Below, one piece after another: positions 15,124 to 15,791 of a stretch of DNA of 15,791 bases. The stretch is from contig JARRMW010000048.1 of assembly GCA_037385685.1 (NCBI GenBank), forward strand, positions 1 through 15,791. Reading direction: 5' to 3'. The stretch comes from Sva-25 sp037385685 (GTDB lineage: Bacteria > Pseudomonadota > Gammaproteobacteria > Chromatiales > Chromatiaceae). Position 1 is the first letter of the stretch, and each line of letters opens with the position of its first letter. A program made the position numbers and the translations under genes. Below the pieces are notes generated by a model. The model was not told the DNA's origin, did no database searches, and saw only the letters and a list, made by a program, of their open reading frames with translations.

Positions 15124-15175
15124 GTAGGAGCCCGCACCGCGGGCGAAATCTTCGCCGAGAGGGCTCGGCTCCTAC
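15124..15175. repeat. Complete REP-like palindromic element
   Basis: The ends GTAGGAGCC (15124-15132) and GGCTCCTAC (15167-15175) are perfect inverted repeats. Within them are two small hairpins: CCCGC/GCGGG (15131-15143) and CCGAG/CTCGG (15155-15168). GGCGAA/TTCGCC at the centre offers an alternative fold. The GTAGGAGC...GCTCCTAC pattern resembles REP sequences known from pseudomonads and other Gammaproteobacteria, which are spread by RAYT transposases. A half copy lies at 10091-10116. No RAYT gene is in this window. Confidence 0.7.
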
Positions 15176-15346
15176 AGATGAGTTTGAACGATGCGTGATT
15201 GTTTCCCTTCTAACGCGTCGAGCATCGCAGTCCTTGACAGGAGAGAAGCGAGACGTGTTTGAGCGCAGCGAGTTGGCGAGCGCCAGTCAGGAATGCGAAG
15301 CGCAGAGTAGCCGTCAGGCCGCGTTAGCAGGGTGCCTTTTCTTTTG

Positions 15347-15380
15347 CTGACTTTTCTTTGGGCAAGCAAAGAAAAGTCAG
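15347..15380. repeat. Perfect 14-bp stem-loop with TGACTTTT arm (right)
   Basis: CTGACTTTTCTTTG (15347-15360) and CAAAGAAAAGTCAG (15367-15380) pair perfectly around the 6-nt loop GGCAAG. The outer core TGACTTTT/AAAAGTCA is shared with 14880-14905. It might end a transcript or mark the edge of a repeat unit. The stem is mainly A/T and is not followed by a T-run, so it is not a classical intrinsic terminator. Confidence 0.7.
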
Positions 15381-15481
15381 GTGTTGCGGCGCACCCGCCG
15401 CTTTCAAAAATAAGCCGCATCGCGAAGCGATCCAGTACCGAACTCAGTCGGGATGTGAGAAAACAACATTTCCCTTAAGTA

Positions 15482-15508
15482 AAAAAGCCCCGCAACGCGG
15501 GGCTTTTT
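15482..15508. terminator. Bidirectional intrinsic terminator
   Basis: AAAAAGCCCCGC, a 3-nt loop AAC, then GCGGGGCTTTTT form a GC-rich stem with a T-run on both strands. It lies 22 nt downstream of the minus-strand RND stop and would also end any plus-strand transcript that reads through from rpoS. Confidence 0.9.
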
Positions 15509-15530
15509 GCTTGCTCCAGAGTCTAATCAA

Positions 15531-15791
15531 TCACGCCTTGATCTGATCGAGCCTGTTTTGCATGGCCGCGAAATAGACGACCGGGATAACAACCAGTGTC
15601 AGGATAGTCGATATCAGGAGGCCGAAGATCAGGGAAACGGCGAGTCCGGAGAAGATGGGATCATCAAGGATGAAGAATCCACCGGCCATGGCAGCCGCTG
15701 CCGTCAGCACGATCGGCTGGGTCCGCACAGCGGCCGAATTGATGACTGCCTTGCTGAAATCCATTCCCTCGCGTACCTGCTGGTTGATGAA
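15531..15791 (-). CDS. RND efflux permease, C-terminal end (5' part beyond the window)
   Basis: The last 87 residues of an inner-membrane resistance-nodulation-division permease, which exports drugs, metals or lipophilic compounds using the proton gradient. The frame is open to the right edge; it reads FINQQVREGMDFSKAVINSA, then a segment with RTQPIVLTAAAAMAGGFFI, and finally a long hydrophobic helix including LIFGLLISTILTLVVIPVVY, which fits the final transmembrane segments of AcrB/CusA-type proteins. A full permease has about 1000-1050 aa. The short C-terminal tail after the last helix has about 14 residues. Substrate class and gene name cannot be set from this piece. An intrinsic terminator follows its stop. 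Confidence 0.87.
   Translation of the reverse strand, partial: FINQQVREGMDFSKAVINSAAVRTQPIVLTAAAAMAGGFFILDDPIFSGLAVSLIFGLLISTILTLVVIPVVYFAAMQNRLDQIKA

Larger units (their letters stand above)
14792..15530. other. Long non-coding interval rich in hairpins
   Basis: This 739-nt stretch between rpoS and the RND gene holds no ORF I would defend. It contains many perfect short inverted repeats: a 12-nt palindrome (14855-14866), stem-loops at 14880-14905, 14950-14962 (5-nt arms), 14980-14992 (5-nt arms), 15009-15068, 15124-15175, 15347-15380 and 15419-15431 (5-nt arms), and the terminator at 15482-15508. Layout and composition suggest a dispersed repeat block or a structured transcript and not degraded coding sequence. 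The major hairpins are listed separately. Confidence 0.6.

Noticed and set aside
14847..15350. A 167-codon plus-strand open frame in the post-rpoS interval
   Set aside because: It runs through hairpins and the REP-like palindrome, has no ribosome binding site and an Arg/Ser/Ala-rich composition without domains. It is most likely a reading of repeat DNA and not a gene.
14792..15530. CRISPR array or tRNA/rRNA gene in the long non-coding interval
   Set aside because: No regularly spaced direct repeats, and no tRNA- or rRNA-like conserved segments are visible.

Overview
The window looks like ordinary chromosome from a moderately GC-rich gammaproteobacterium. The strongest evidence is the block surE-pcm-yqaA-nlpD-rpoS, a gene order typical of Gammaproteobacteria, together with gammaproteobacterial-type Mfd, MsbA, MoeB and YcbL-like proteins. 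I cannot name the genus. There are no phage genes, transposases, tRNAs, rRNAs or CRISPR arrays.

Layout. At 1-1251 (minus, cut by the left edge) lies msbA, the lipid A-core flippase. Divergent from it are moeB (1334-2077) and a secreted DUF2233/NAGPA-like protein that overlaps the end of moeB. Convergent to these is a minus-strand group read from right to left: a periplasmic PCu(A)C-type copper chaperone (7272-7784), a DUF815 AAA ATPase (6411-7265) and mfd, the transcription-repair coupling factor (2913-6303). The mfd gene is broken. A frameshift near 4895-4911, apparently with about 74 nt missing compared with E. coli spacing, splits it into a 488-aa and a 684-aa ORF. Divergent from the copper chaperone is a plus-strand group: a HAD-IIA phosphatase, a YcbL-like metallo-hydrolase and an unrecognised secreted helical protein (7811-10075). 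A short stretch holding a degenerate REP-like half-repeat follows, then a minus-strand Smr-domain gene (10270-10818).

From 10896 to 14791 runs surE-pcm-yqaA-nlpD-rpoS. The first four genes overlap one another by 1-4 nt and rpoS follows nlpD after 41 nt, so they look like one transcription unit linking stress-survival functions (nucleotide phosphatase, isoaspartyl repair, a membrane protein, an amidase activator) to the general stress sigma factor.

From 14792 to 15530 there is no credible gene. This is the most unusual stretch: a chain of hairpins bracketed by two perfect stem-loops that share a TGACTTTT/AAAAGTCA arm, with a long two-part hairpin and a complete REP-like palindrome between them. 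A half copy of that palindrome sits 5 kb upstream. A clear bidirectional terminator (15482-15508) closes the region, before the C-terminal end of a minus-strand RND efflux permease cut by the right edge.

I found no convincing new multi-gene system. The items most worth checking are the structured block after rpoS, the mfd lesion, the REP-like family and the unrecognised secreted protein.
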